Assembly: GCA_964518765.1 (NCBI GenBank)
Contig: CAZFJC010000015.1
Coordinates: 1-64,000, forward strand
Reading direction: 5' to 3'
DNA: 64,000 nt
From: CAZPNX01 sp964518765
GTDB lineage: Bacteria > Edwardsbacteria > AC1 > EtOH8
Shown here piece by piece: positions 38,798-47,442 of the stretch; position 1 is the first letter of the stretch; the number at the start of each line of letters is the position of its first letter. Position numbers and translations under genes: made by a program. A model generated the notes under the pieces. That model ran no database searches and was not told the DNA's origin. It saw only the letters and a program-made list of their open reading frames with translations.

Positions 38798-41608
38798 TTA
38801 TATACCCATCCTCAGGCTCCCGCCCAAGCCCACCTTCCACCTGAAGTCGAACCGCTTCTCCCCCTCCAGGGGCCGGTTGATCCACAGCGGGAACAGAAAT
38901 CTGGCCGGACCGAGATTAAGCGAGACGCCGGCGTCGCAGTAAGCCTGCCTTATCGAGAGCTGGCGGTACTCGTCGCCCAGCAGGGCGCCGTCGGCGAAAA
39001 AGGCGATGGGGTATTTGTACAGCGGCACCGATAGGTTGGCCGAGGCCGTCAGCCGGCCCCGGAGGTGGCGGCCCAGGTAGCCGGGGACGTCGGCCGAGCC
39101 CTCCACGTGGTAATGTTCCTGGGTCGAGAACCAGTTGCGGCCGGAGACGATGACGGAGTTGATCCCCGATGTCCTATAGGCGCCGGAGAGAAAGAACTGC
39201 TCCTGGGCCGGGGCGGCGCCGGAGATGGCCCCGAAGAAGCCGCGCAGGTTGATCGTCTGGCGGCGCCAGATTCGGAGGTAGGTCCTCTCTTCTAGGGTAA
39301 AGCGTGCGAAGCTGTTGGCCGTCGAGTCCGAGTTCAACAGAAAGCCGCCGGAGGCCGAGGCCCTGGAGGCGATGCCGGCCCGGTAGGCCGACAGGATGGT
39401 GCCGCGCGACAGAATCAGGACGACGTTGGATCCGGGCTCGGCGTCCCGCCAGTCGAGGAAGCGCGAGGTGTCCACTATCCGGTTGTAGTCCAGTTGCAGA
39501 TCGAAGCTCTCGGAGGGGGAGAACAGGGCCGGCCCCCAGCTGCGCATCAGGCCGATCGAGGCGCTGTGGACGTCCGAGGCTCTGCCGGCCGACAGGTAGA
39601 GGCGGGGCGGCATGGGCAGGGCCGAGATCGGAGTTTGGTAGCTGGCGCTGAAGCTCAGCTGGCGTGACTTGAAGCCGTAGTACGGGAATAGGGTCCACTG
39701 GTGCCGGCCCAGCATCGGCCCGCCGTCCAGCATATAGCCGCCGTGCAAGAAAGGTCCCAGCCGAAAACCGTTGACCCCGTCATACCACGGAATGGGAAGG
39801 GCAAATATCTGGTATTTCTCAGACGAGGGCAGGCGCGGTCCCAGGGTGAAGGTAATCTTCCTTGGCCAGCAGTTGTTAAAGCGGTTGGCGTCGGGGACGT
39901 TTCGGTCCGGGTCGAGAATGACGCTTGCCAGGGGCGAGGCGGTCCGGACGGTGAGCCACGCGCTCCGATCGAGGCCGTTCCAGGGAATGGTGTCGGCATT
40001 GCCCTTACGGTCGGTTGCCACCAAGCGTGAGGGAAGGCTCAGCTCGCCCCGCCGTTCCAGCTTCAGGGCGTAAAGACCCTCGCCGGCTTGGCTGACCTCG
40101 GATATCGAGTTGTCGCACCTCCCAACGGTCTCGATCCATGGCGCCAGCTGGGACGAAACAGGCTGGCCGGAAAGGCTGTCGGCCAGACGAGAGAAGTCCT
40201 CCCAGTCGACATGGCGATAACAGAAGCGCTCAAAGTAAGCCCGCATCAGGCGATCGAACTGATCCTCGCCCAGATATTCCCTCAGCCACCACAGCAGCAT
40301 GGCCGGCTTCTTGTAGGCGGTGACCGCGTAGAGTCCGGGCTCGCGGACCTGGAAGGCTCTGGTGGCGACGGGCTGCTCCATGCGGTTGGCGGCGTACATC
40401 AGCCAGAGTATATAGCCCAGGTAGCGGTCGGTGAACTCCGGGAAAATCCTTCGCAGCCGGGGGTGGGCCAGGTAGTCGGCCTGGGGGCCGTACTTTTCCG
40501 CGAAGTAGCGCTCCTCGGAGAAGCTGTTGAAACCCTCGTCCATCCAGGGCTGGTCCATCTCGTTGCTGGCCAGCAGGCCATAGAACCACTGATGGCCGAT
40601 CTCGTGGACCACCACCATCTCCAAACCGTGGGTGAGCCTGTCCTCGCCAGATGAGACGATTACCAGATTGGGGTACTCCATGCCGCCGCCGGCCGTCAGG
40701 TAACCTCCGCAGACGGTGAGGGTGGAGTAGGGATATCTTCCATACCAGCGCCCGTAGTAATCCAGGGCGTCCTTGGCGTATGTGAGCACGTTCCTCCACT
40801 TTTTGGCATCGCGCTTCAGGATCAGCACTCTGATGGCCACTTCATTGTGGATTTCGGTGGTGTCTAGATAATCGGGATCGGCGCACCAGGCGAAGTCGTG
40901 GACATCGGTGGCGCAGAAGAGGTGATATGCCAGGGAATCGCCGGACGTTGTTGGATCCGGATCCCCGGCCACCTCCAGGCCAGTGGCGCCGACCACCATG
41001 TTCTTGGGAAGCCACAATCCGACCTGGAAGTCGCCGAACTCTCCGTAGAACTCGCCTAGGTAGTGATAGCCCAGAGGATGCCAGCCCTTGTGGTCGTAGA
41101 CCGCCGGCTTAGGATACCACTGGGAGATCTCGTAATGGGAGCCGCGGTGGCCCAGCCGGCAGAAGAGCTTGGGGATCTTGACCTCGAATAAGATGTCGAT
41201 GTCAGCCGAGTCGCCCGGAGGCAGGGGACGGGGTAGGTCGAGCCTGGCGGTGGTGGGGTCATCGCCTGGGGCCAGGGAGCAGGCCTGGCCCATGGCCTCG
41301 ATCCGTGAGACCTCAAGGTGCCCCCGCTCGTCCGGTGGCGACAGCCGGAAGCGGTAATCGTGGAAGCCTTCGGCCTCTCGGACGAAATGCGTCTTCTCGT
41401 GGTTGAAGGCGTTAGGATAGAGATGGAACCAGATGAACCTCAGCGTGTCGGGGGAATTGTTCCAATATTTTAGCTGCTGTCGGGCCGATAGTATATGCCG
41501 GGCCGTGTCCAGTCTGGCCTCGATCCTATAGTCGACCCGTTGCTGCCAGGCAAACAGATTTTGTGGCAGGAACAGGAAGGCGGCCATAAGGGATAAGGAG
41601 CATTTCAT
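38798..41608 (-). CDS. M1-family zinc metallopeptidase fused to a C-terminal beta-barrel
   Basis: 936 residues. Signal peptide (1-~20), then an M1 aminopeptidase-like unit. Substrate loop LTAGGGMEYPNLVIVSS precedes the zinc site VVVHEIGHQWFYGLLASNE (near 332), and the third ligand is in WMDEGFNSFSEERYFAEK (near 356). After residue ~620 the sequence becomes a barrel-like series of amphipathic strands rich in Tyr, Arg and Gly (WTLFPYYGFKSRQLSFSASY, RFTLEERTYLRIWRRQTINL), ending in GGSLRMGI. This suggests an outer-membrane-anchored peptidase, which is unusual for M1. The neighbour at 38244 is another barrel protein. No clear ribosome-binding site. Confidence 0.88.
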   Translation of the reverse strand: MKCSLSLMAAFLFLPQNLFAWQQRVDYRIEARLDTARHILSARQQLKYWNNSPDTLRFIWFHLYPNAFNHEKTHFVREAEGFHDYRFRLSPPDERGHLEVSRIEAMGQACSLAPGDDPTTARLDLPRPLPPGDSADIDILFEVKIPKLFCRLGHRGSHYEISQWYPKPAVYDHKGWHPLGYHYLGEFYGEFGDFQVGLWLPKNMVVGATGLEVAGDPDPTTSGDSLAYHLFCATDVHDFAWCADPDYLDTTEIHNEVAIRVLILKRDAKKWRNVLTYAKDALDYYGRWYGRYPYSTLTVCGGYLTAGGGMEYPNLVIVSSGEDRLTHGLEMVVVHEIGHQWFYGLLASNEMDQPWMDEGFNSFSEERYFAEKYGPQADYLAHPRLRRIFPEFTDRYLGYILWLMYAANRMEQPVATRAFQVREPGLYAVTAYKKPAMLLWWLREYLGEDQFDRLMRAYFERFCYRHVDWEDFSRLADSLSGQPVSSQLAPWIETVGRCDNSISEVSQAGEGLYALKLERRGELSLPSRLVATDRKGNADTIPWNGLDRSAWLTVRTASPLASVILDPDRNVPDANRFNNCWPRKITFTLGPRLPSSEKYQIFALPIPWYDGVNGFRLGPFLHGGYMLDGGPMLGRHQWTLFPYYGFKSRQLSFSASYQTPISALPMPPRLYLSAGRASDVHSASIGLMRSWGPALFSPSESFDLQLDYNRIVDTSRFLDWRDAEPGSNVVLILSRGTILSAYRAGIASRASASGGFLLNSDSTANSFARFTLEERTYLRIWRRQTINLRGFFGAISGAAPAQEQFFLSGAYRTSGINSVIVSGRNWFSTQEHYHVEGSADVPGYLGRHLRGRLTASANLSVPLYKYPIAFFADGALLGDEYRQLSIRQAYCDAGVSLNLGPARFLFPLWINRPLEGEKRFDFRWKVGLGGSLRMGI

Positions 41609-41647
41609 GGGGGATACATCCTATGGATTACTTATCACCTGTCTTCC

Positions 41648-42091
41648 TTACTTTGGCGGTGGGCCCATTCGGGCCTCCAGCTGCCGCAGCACCTCCTCAC
41701 GGTGGAGGCCGTATGGCAGGTAGAGGCCGCGAAAGTTCTCCAGCCAATAGGGGCGGGCAAAGGGGGAAAGCAGCACGCCGTTGCGGTCGGGATAATAGCT
41801 CTTGAGCTGGCCCCATTTCTTTACAACGGTGGTGCCGGCCCGCCGTAGCAAGGCGCCCTCGGTGTCGAATCGGCAACTGGTGGGAAGAAAGAAAGGAAAC
41901 TCTGCCGAGACCAGCAGGAGGAGGCCCAGGCCGGTCCACAGCCAGGAGCCGAGCCACAGGTGGACCAGTCCGGCCATGGTCAGTGGGGCGACGATGGAGA
42001 GGACCGCCTTGGGCGGCGACTCCATGAAGGGGTGGACCCGCCACTCGAAGTCGGGGGGCGGCGCGGAGGCCGGAGTTGTCGGCTGGCTCAT
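41648..42091 (-). CDS. Membrane protein with PH-like domain
   Basis: 147 residues from ATG 42091, which overlaps the stop of the upstream gene (ATGA). Two hydrophobic helices (IVAPLTMAGLVHLWLGSWLW, GLGLLLLVSAEFPFFL) precede a ~60-residue segment (RFDTEGALLRRAGTTVVKKW, LLSPFARPYWLENFRGLYLP). That segment looks like the bacterial PH domain of YdbS/YdbT-type proteins. Function unknown; translationally coupled to the DUF4416-like gene. Confidence 0.6.
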   Translation of the reverse strand: MSQPTTPASAPPPDFEWRVHPFMESPPKAVLSIVAPLTMAGLVHLWLGSWLWTGLGLLLLVSAEFPFFLPTSCRFDTEGALLRRAGTTVVKKWGQLKSYYPDRNGVLLSPFARPYWLENFRGLYLPYGLHREEVLRQLEARMGPPPK

Positions 42092-42630
42092 TTTTCGCCC
42101 TTGAGCTGTTTTCGGTAGTCGTCCCTGATGCCGGCGAAAAAGTTCAGGGCCTCTGGGCAACGGTAATCAGGGTAGGTCCACTCCAGCGGTTTGAAGCCGT
42201 CTTCCTTATAGATCATGGTCACTTCGGCGAAGACGCCCTTGTCGAGGTAGATGCGGTGGGAGAAGTCCTTGCAGGAGGCCAGCACCAGACGCGACTCGTT
42301 GAGATAGCCGGGATCGATATTGACCACCCGGCCCGGGCCCTGGACCTCGGATTGGTACTTTTCCTCCAGCCGGTTGGCCGTCAGCTTGAATTCGGCTAGG
42401 CTCTCCGGTGGCCAGAGCCGGTGCAGGCTCCACCAGGTGCGGTAGAGCAGGGGGCCCATCTCCTCCACGTAGTAGTCGGTGAAGTGGACGAAATCCAGCA
42501 CCGGGCTCTTTTGATCGATGAAATCGAACTCCCGCTGCAGGTCGCGCTCCAGGTCCCAGAGGCTGACCAGGGGTGAGTAGATCAGGCCTAGGAAGAACTT
42601 GACGGGCTGTGGTTCGCGGGGTTGGGTCAT
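42088..42630 (-). CDS. DUF4416 family protein
   Basis: 180 residues. The start PVKFFLGLIYSPLVSLWDL, then DFVHFTDYYVEEMGPLLYRT and VNIDPGYLNESRLVLASCKD, ending EALNFFAGIRDDYRKQLKG, match the DUF4416 family, whose function is not established. It is probably cytoplasmic, with no signal or membrane segment. ATG 42630 has AAAGAGAG upstream; the extension encoded further up includes repeat DNA and is rejected. Confidence 0.8.
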   Translation of the reverse strand: MTQPREPQPVKFFLGLIYSPLVSLWDLERDLQREFDFIDQKSPVLDFVHFTDYYVEEMGPLLYRTWWSLHRLWPPESLAEFKLTANRLEEKYQSEVQGPGRVVNIDPGYLNESRLVLASCKDFSHRIYLDKGVFAEVTMIYKEDGFKPLEWTYPDYRCPEALNFFAGIRDDYRKQLKGEK

Positions 42631-42653
42631 CTCTCTTTCTAATTTTAATTTCT

Positions 42654-42814
42654 TGTCATCCCGAGATGGCTTCCCTGCCTGACAGGTTGAGGGATGAGAC
42701 AAATCGATCCGATATTAACCTTCAGCCTGCAAGGCGCGGAAGCCGAGCTCAGGGTGACGGATATCCAGTCTTTCATCCCGAGAAGACACTACGCCTGGCA
42801 GGTTGAGGAATGAG
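42654..42814. repeat. Two direct copies of a ~42-bp TCATCCCGAG...GGATGAG repeat
   Basis: Copy 1 (42654-42697) begins GTCATCCCGAGATGGC and ends GACAGGTTGAGGGATGAG. Copy 2 (42773-42813) begins TTCATCCCGAGAAGAC and ends GGCAGGTTGAGGAATGAG. The unit has a loosely palindromic form (CATCCC/GGGATG). No gene lies between 42631 and 42896. Confidence 0.6.
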
Positions 42815-42896
42815 GCTTCCATGGATGTACAAAGCGACGGGATTTCTGGCACTATCGTCATGCGTCATCCTTCGGATTGTCGGGCGAGAAGAAACC

Positions 42897-43571
42897 TCAG
42901 AGCGAAAAATTGGGTCTCGGGCAGGCTTTGACGCATACCCCGCAGATGCTCTGGCCGATGCCCGGCATCCTGGAGAACTCCCGGAGCTTTTCGGCGCACT
43001 TTTCGCGATCGTAGCCCTGCTTGGTTATGGCCCCGGCCGGGCAGGCCTTGATGCAATCATTGCAGTCTCCGCAGGACAGGTCGGTCCGCGGGCTTCCCGG
43101 CTCCAGCGGCATGTCGGTCAGCACTGTGGCCAGCCGCAGCCTCGCCCGGTGCTCCGGGTGGACGAAGAGCGCCGACTTGCCTATCCAACCCAGACCAGCC
43201 TGTACCGCTATCGCCTTGTGCGAAAGGTGCCCCAGATTATTATTCCAATCCACCACCTGCGAAGCGGGGACGGGCAGTGTCCGATATCCTTTCAACGAAA
43301 TGTAAGTATGGATGACGGCCGCTGCCCGGTCCAGCATATAGTTGGCCACCTTATAGTGGTGTTTGTAGATCAAGGTCGGTCGGTCAGCGATGCCGTCGAT
43401 TATCGGGTCTGAGAGCCGGAAGCCGATGGAAATACCGAAATCCAGTCCCTGGGCAGCTCCAAGTATAGAGTCGTGGAGGATGTCACGGAGCGGGGCCATC
43501 TCGGCTACACCGAAGACGGCCATGCCCTCGCGGCAAGCGATCTTCTCGAGCTCCCGGTTGTCCGGGCTCAT
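42897..43571 (-). CDS. QueG-related [4Fe-4S] protein
   Basis: 224 residues. The middle matches the corrinoid/iron-sulfur reductase family of epoxyqueuosine reductase (VQAGLGWIGKSALFVHPEHRARLRLATVLTDMPL). Two [4Fe-4S] clusters are predicted from CGDCNDCIKACPAGAI and ICGVCVKACPRP. It is shorter than QueG (~350 residues): the C-terminal HEAT-like tail and part of the N-terminus are missing, so it is probably a divergent relative and not queuosine-specific. The start overlaps the previous stop (ATGA). Confidence 0.8.
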   Translation of the reverse strand: MSPDNRELEKIACREGMAVFGVAEMAPLRDILHDSILGAAQGLDFGISIGFRLSDPIIDGIADRPTLIYKHHYKVANYMLDRAAAVIHTYISLKGYRTLPVPASQVVDWNNNLGHLSHKAIAVQAGLGWIGKSALFVHPEHRARLRLATVLTDMPLEPGSPRTDLSCGDCNDCIKACPAGAITKQGYDREKCAEKLREFSRMPGIGQSICGVCVKACPRPNFSL

Positions 43572-45013
43572 CGGCGGAACAGCGATCCCATCAGGCCGCG
43601 CATTAACTGCCGACCCAGCTGTCCGGCGGCGGCCCGGGCGGCGCTCTTCATGGCAGCCTCAGCCACCGTCTGGCGCTGCCGTCCGGTGGGCTTGCGGGCC
43701 GTTTTGGGCTGGGCCAGCGGCTGTTCTCCGGCAGACTGACCGGCCCTTTTTTTAAGTATTTCGTAGGCCGACTCCCGATCCAACTCCCTTTCATAGCTGC
43801 CGTAAACAGCCGATCCCTTTATTATTTCCTGTCTCTGATCCGTTGTTATCGGCCCGATTTGGGAGCGCGGCGGCAGGACGTAGGCCTTCTCCACCATGCC
43901 GGGGCTGCCCTTGGCATCCAGGAACGACACCAGGGCCTGGCCCACCTCCAGCTGGGTGATGGCCTCCTCGACATTCAGATCCGGATTCGTCCTGAAGGTT
44001 TTGGCCGCGGCCCGGACCGCCTTCTGGTCGGCCGGGGTGAAGGCCCGCAGGGCGTGCTGCACCCGATTGCCCAGCTGGCCCAGCACCTTCTCCGGGATGT
44101 CCAGGGGGTTCTGGGTGACGAAGTAGATGCCCACCCCCTTGGAGCGCACCAGCCGCACCACCTGCTCTATCTTGTCAAGCAGGGCCTCGGGCGCGTCGTC
44201 GAAAAGCAGGTGGGCCTCGTCGAAGAAGAACACCAGCTTGGGCTTCTCGCGGTCCCCGACCTCGGGCAGTGACTCGAAAAGTTCTGAAAGCAACCACAGC
44301 AGCAGTGTAGCGTAAAGCTTGGGCGACGGCAGCAGCTGGTCGGCGGCCAGGATGTTGAGCACGCCCCGGCCCTGGGCGTCGGTCTGGATGAGGTCGTCGA
44401 GGTTGAGGGCCGGCTCGGAGAACAGCCTGTCGGCGCCCTGCCCCTCCAGGGCCAAAAGCCCCCGCTGGATAGCCCCGATGCTGGCCGTCGCGATGTTGCC
44501 GTATTGGGTCTTATACTTGGAGGCGTTGTCGCCCACGTGTTGCAGCATGGAGCGAAGGTCCTTGAGATCCAGAAGCAGCAGGCCCTGGTCGTCGGCGATC
44601 TTGAAGACGATGGACAGCACCCCGGACTGGGTCTCGTTGAGGTTCAACAGCCTGCCTAGAAGAAGCGGCCCTATTTCGGAGACGGTGGTTCGCACCGGAT
44701 GGCCCTGCTGGCCAAAGACGTCCCAGAACACAGTTGGGCAGCCTTCATAGGAGAATTTCGAGATATTGAGAAGTTTGAGCCGCTGTTCAACCTTGGCGTT
44801 TCCGCCCCCTGGCTGGGAGATGCCGGCCAGGTCGCCCTTGACGTCGGCCATGAAGACCGGGACCCCGATGCGGGAAAAATTTTCAGCCAGCACCTGGAGG
44901 GTGACGGTCTTGCCGGTGCCGGTGGCCCCAGCCACCAGGCCGTGGCGGTTGGCCATCTGGGGCAGGAGGGCGAGGTCGCGCTCGCCCTTGGCGATGATCA
45001 GAGGTTCGGGCAT
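43568..45013 (-). CDS. HerA/YjgR-type ATPase (DUF853)
   Basis: 481 residues. Walker A GATGTGKTVTLQ near residue 30, Walker B KLVFFFDEAHLLF near 250, and the Arg/Gln region GIYFVTQNPLDIPEKVLGQLGN, as in YjgR, a HerA-family P-loop ATPase of uncertain role. The C-terminal ~60 residues are Ala/Arg/Gln-rich and lack defined motifs (AAMKSAARAAAGQLGRQLM). The gene upstream of the ATG is separated by the CACAGATT inverted repeat, and its 3' end overlaps the QueG-like gene. Confidence 0.9.
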   Translation of the reverse strand: MPEPLIIAKGERDLALLPQMANRHGLVAGATGTGKTVTLQVLAENFSRIGVPVFMADVKGDLAGISQPGGGNAKVEQRLKLLNISKFSYEGCPTVFWDVFGQQGHPVRTTVSEIGPLLLGRLLNLNETQSGVLSIVFKIADDQGLLLLDLKDLRSMLQHVGDNASKYKTQYGNIATASIGAIQRGLLALEGQGADRLFSEPALNLDDLIQTDAQGRGVLNILAADQLLPSPKLYATLLLWLLSELFESLPEVGDREKPKLVFFFDEAHLLFDDAPEALLDKIEQVVRLVRSKGVGIYFVTQNPLDIPEKVLGQLGNRVQHALRAFTPADQKAVRAAAKTFRTNPDLNVEEAITQLEVGQALVSFLDAKGSPGMVEKAYVLPPRSQIGPITTDQRQEIIKGSAVYGSYERELDRESAYEILKKRAGQSAGEQPLAQPKTARKPTGRQRQTVAEAAMKSAARAAAGQLGRQLMRGLMGSLFRR

Positions 45014-45025
45014 TATATTCCCTTT

Positions 45026-45445
45026 GACACAGATTTACACAGATTAATATATTTTTCTTTTTATGGTCAGCTTGTCCCCGAAGTTAATCAATAAGCCCAC
45101 CTTGATCTTTGTAGCTTTTAGATAATTGACCAATTGAGCCTCATGGATCTTGGCGATGTCGGAAATGGCCTTTAATTCAACAATGACAGAATCCTCCACT
45201 AGCAAATCAGCGAAATACTCGCCAACCAGATGGCCTTCAAAGTAAACACTGATTGGCTCTTGCTGTTTGACCTTCAATCCTTTTGACTGGACCTTCAAGG
45301 CCAGGGCATTTTCATATACCTTCTCAAGAAAACCATACCCCAGTGCGTTGTAAACATCATAAGCGCAGCCTATAATGACCTCAGTCAGATCCTTGAGAGG
45401 ATAATCGTTCTCGGACATGATAGAGAATCTGTGGGAATCTGTGTC
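45026..45445. mobile_element. Candidate mobile unit: GxxExxY gene between 20-bp inverted CACAGATT repeats
   Basis: Left end GACACAGATT TACACAGATT (45026-45045); right end, on the minus strand, GACACAGATT CCCACAGATT (45445-45426). This gives 18/20 identity in inverted orientation. Each end is itself a tandem of CACAGATT. The unit contains only the 124-residue gene. The right end includes the G of the neighbour's TAG stop, and the left end overlaps the gene's own TAA. No target duplication is evident. Mobility is inferred from structure only. Confidence 0.4.
45044..45418 (-). CDS. GxxExxY protein (PD-(D/E)XK nuclease-like fold)
   Basis: 124 residues. The defining motif is LGYGFLEKVYENAL (GxxExxY), preceded by LTEVIIGCAYDVYNAL. 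The predicted active-site segment EYFADLLVEDSVIVELKAI has the D-x-n-E-x-K spacing of restriction-endonuclease-like folds. LVNYLKATKIKVGLLINFG closes the fold. The cellular role is not established to my knowledge. Lower GC than its neighbours and inverted repeats on both sides suggest acquisition. Confidence 0.88.
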   Translation of the reverse strand: MSENDYPLKDLTEVIIGCAYDVYNALGYGFLEKVYENALALKVQSKGLKVKQQEPISVYFEGHLVGEYFADLLVEDSVIVELKAISDIAKIHEAQLVNYLKATKIKVGLLINFGDKLTIKRKIY

Positions 45446-45642
45446 TATTTCCCCTTCTGGTCCCTGATGAAGGCCGCGATGCTGCGGTCGTAGGTCCTCT
45501 CGGCATCGTCGGTGAAGTAGCAGGCCGGAAGCTCGCCGTGTTTACGATGGTAGGCGAGGCACTCGCAGCACAGCCCCTTGCGGGGACAGGGCTCGTAGGT
45601 GCAGTTGCAGGTCGACAGGTTTTTTGTCTTGTTGCATTCCAT
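45445..45642 (-). CDS. Cys-rich small protein (DUF6485-like)
   Basis: 65 residues. Seven cysteines lie in CNKTKNLSTCNCTYEPCPRKGLCCEC-type spacing, followed by LAYHRKHGELPACYF and the acidic stretch DDAERTYDRSIAAFI. The pattern matches the small conserved DUF6485 family, probably binding zinc or an Fe-S cluster. The stop codon is the outer edge of the CACAGATT repeat that flanks the GxxExxY gene. Confidence 0.75.
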   Translation of the reverse strand: MECNKTKNLSTCNCTYEPCPRKGLCCECLAYHRKHGELPACYFTDDAERTYDRSIAAFIRDQKGK

Positions 45643-45710
45643 GGTATTATCTCTTCAAATAATGAAATAACGAACGGATAATTAAGGAATCTGGTGCCCT
45701 GACGGGCGTA

Positions 45711-46232
45711 TTATCGCTTCATGGCCGAGTCCACCGCCGCCTTGAGCCTCTCCGGCTGCTGGGAGCCGATGAGGAAAGTCTTTCCGTTTGTTAACGTCAG
45801 CAGCAGGCCCCGGTTTCCGGAGACGTTGTGGGCGTAGCCGGTGCGCCCGCGTCGGATGCCCCAGCCGCCGTACTCCAAGATAGGCCGGTAGGCGACGGCC
45901 TGATGATTTACTATTTCCGAATAGTATATAAACTTGGGCCGGAACTGAAGCGGCCTGAAGGCCACAGATACGCCATCGGCACGAACCTCGGTCACCATCC
46001 TGGTTAAGGCGAATATGGTTACTATCGCCAGCATGAAGACCGAGGGGAAGGCCAGGGACAGCCAGAACGAGGGAGGGACAGCGCAATGGCGACGCGAGAT
46101 CGCCGCCAGGGTGTGCAAAGAGGCCCCCAGGGACATGGCCAACCCGCCCAGGAGCAGGATCCATAGCCATCCTTGGGTGAAACGCTGCTCCTCGCGGAAG
46201 ACGACCATGCCCTGATTAACCGGCGTTTTCAT
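45711..46232 (-). CDS. DUF6141-like two-helix membrane protein
   Basis: 173 residues. Two membrane helices (LWILLLGGLAMSLGASLHTL and FPSVFMLAIVTIFALTRMV) precede a PH-like cytoplasmic domain. In it, EYGGWGIRRGRTGYAHNVSG and GLLLTLTNGKTFLIGSQQPE are the characteristic motifs. Function unknown. The start overlaps the end of cutA by 17 bases, so the two genes are coupled. Confidence 0.72.
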   Translation of the reverse strand: MKTPVNQGMVVFREEQRFTQGWLWILLLGGLAMSLGASLHTLAAISRRHCAVPPSFWLSLAFPSVFMLAIVTIFALTRMVTEVRADGVSVAFRPLQFRPKFIYYSEIVNHQAVAYRPILEYGGWGIRRGRTGYAHNVSGNRGLLLTLTNGKTFLIGSQQPERLKAAVDSAMKR

Positions 46233-46623
46233 GCTCCCCTCCTTTCCCGAGCTTGCGGGCGGCCTCCTTCGATGCCCTCCTTTTCTCCCGGCGCTCTTTT
46301 TTCTCCACCGGGCGCACCGTCTCCTCCATGATCCATCTCAGGAATGGCGAATAGCCGTCCTTTATCCTCCACATGACTATCTGAGGGACTGAGTCGGAAT
46401 GAAGCTGTTTGATCCGCCGCTCAATCCTCTTGAAGAATCTGCGCTCGGCCTGGAACAGCACTCCGGTCTCGCTCCGGCGCTCGACCTTACCCTGCCAGCG
46501 AAACATGGAGTCCAACGGGAACATGTTGGCTCCGGCCACCAGGCGCTCCTCGAGGAGAATTTTGGAGACGCGCTCGGCCTCGGCGGCGGTAGGGAAGGTG
46601 CAGTAGACCAGAATGCAATTCAT
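46216..46623 (-). CDS. cutA: CutA-family divalent-ion tolerance protein with basic C-terminal extension
   Basis: 135 residues. The CutA core (~100 residues) is recognisable from ILVYCTFPTAAEAERVSKIL, ERLVAGANMFPLDSMFRWQG and FFKRIERRIKQLHSDSVPQI. CutA forms a trimeric PII-like fold, and the proposed copper-tolerance role is not firmly established. A ~35-residue Lys/Arg/Glu-rich tail (KKERREKRRASKEAARKLGK) is an addition to the usual length. Small operon with the DUF6141-like gene. Confidence 0.85.
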   Translation of the reverse strand: MNCILVYCTFPTAAEAERVSKILLEERLVAGANMFPLDSMFRWQGKVERRSETGVLFQAERRFFKRIERRIKQLHSDSVPQIVMWRIKDGYSPFLRWIMEETVRPVEKKERREKRRASKEAARKLGKGGEHENAG

Positions 46624-46671
46624 ATTAAACCAAATAACAGATAACGGGAGGTAGCTAACAACGGTTTTCCG

Positions 46672-47442
46672 CTATTCCGATTTTGGGCCCTCCGGCGGCA
46701 GCCAGGTGCCGGGCGGAAAGTTCTTGGCCGGGCGGAGTTCGTCGAACTCGATCTCCAGCATCAACTGGCGGGCGGGTGCGGACAGGGTCAGGCGGTGAGG
46801 GCGGAGGCCGGGACCAAATCGTCGGTGTTCGTCGAAAGACGCTTCCAGGAAAGAGCGGCCGTTGTTGGAGGCGATGAGCTTGCGCGGCATGCCGTCGGAG
46901 CGGTCGAGCCACAGGGCAAAGGTAGTATCGTTCAAATCGTAGCGGTACTCGATCAGGCCTTTGTCTGCCGTAGCCCTGGGGGGCACGTCGGCTGCCAGCA
47001 GGGGCCAGCCTTCGAGATACATGAAGAAGGCGTCGGCCGGAAAGCCCAGCCACTTGGAGGATTCCGAGTCCATGGCCGAGGGGCTGCCCTTGAGCAAGAT
47101 CCCGGCCATAGGCGCCGAGAGCCAGGCCAGGGTATCGTTGACGGCGGCCGAGGCTATGGTCAGGCCCAATGGGCCGCTGAGGTCTATCCTGGAACGGGCC
47201 GGCGACTCCCAGCGCAGTCTAAAATCGAGGACATGGTTGTAGCCAGGCCCGGAGAGGTTCATGCGGCCTGTGGTCTGGTACGGGGCGCGCGATTCTTCGA
47301 AGCGGCGTCGGGATTCCTCGAGAAAACGGGCGTGGTCGGCCGGCCGGCGAGCTTCCTGGTGGGCGCAGCCGGCCAACAGGGAGAAAGCCAAGGGCACAAG
47401 GCTCACAAGAAGCAGGTTATGGGAGCTGCGGTTCCAGGGCAT
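46672..47442 (-). CDS. LolB/DUF4292-like outer-membrane lipoprotein
   Basis: 256 residues. Lipoprotein signal SLVPLAFSLLAGCAHQE with lipobox LAGC. The body is an incomplete beta-barrel half-shell like LolA/LolB (TTGRMNLSGPGYNHVLDFRL, RIDLSGPLGLTIASAAVN, and in the middle MYLEGWPLLA). The family accepts or passes lipoproteins at the outer membrane; here the assignment is by pattern only. It overlaps the upstream TPR lipoprotein by 26 bases. Confidence 0.72.
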   Translation of the reverse strand: MPWNRSSHNLLLVSLVPLAFSLLAGCAHQEARRPADHARFLEESRRRFEESRAPYQTTGRMNLSGPGYNHVLDFRLRWESPARSRIDLSGPLGLTIASAAVNDTLAWLSAPMAGILLKGSPSAMDSESSKWLGFPADAFFMYLEGWPLLAADVPPRATADKGLIEYRYDLNDTTFALWLDRSDGMPRKLIASNNGRSFLEASFDEHRRFGPGLRPHRLTLSAPARQLMLEIEFDELRPAKNFPPGTWLPPEGPKSE

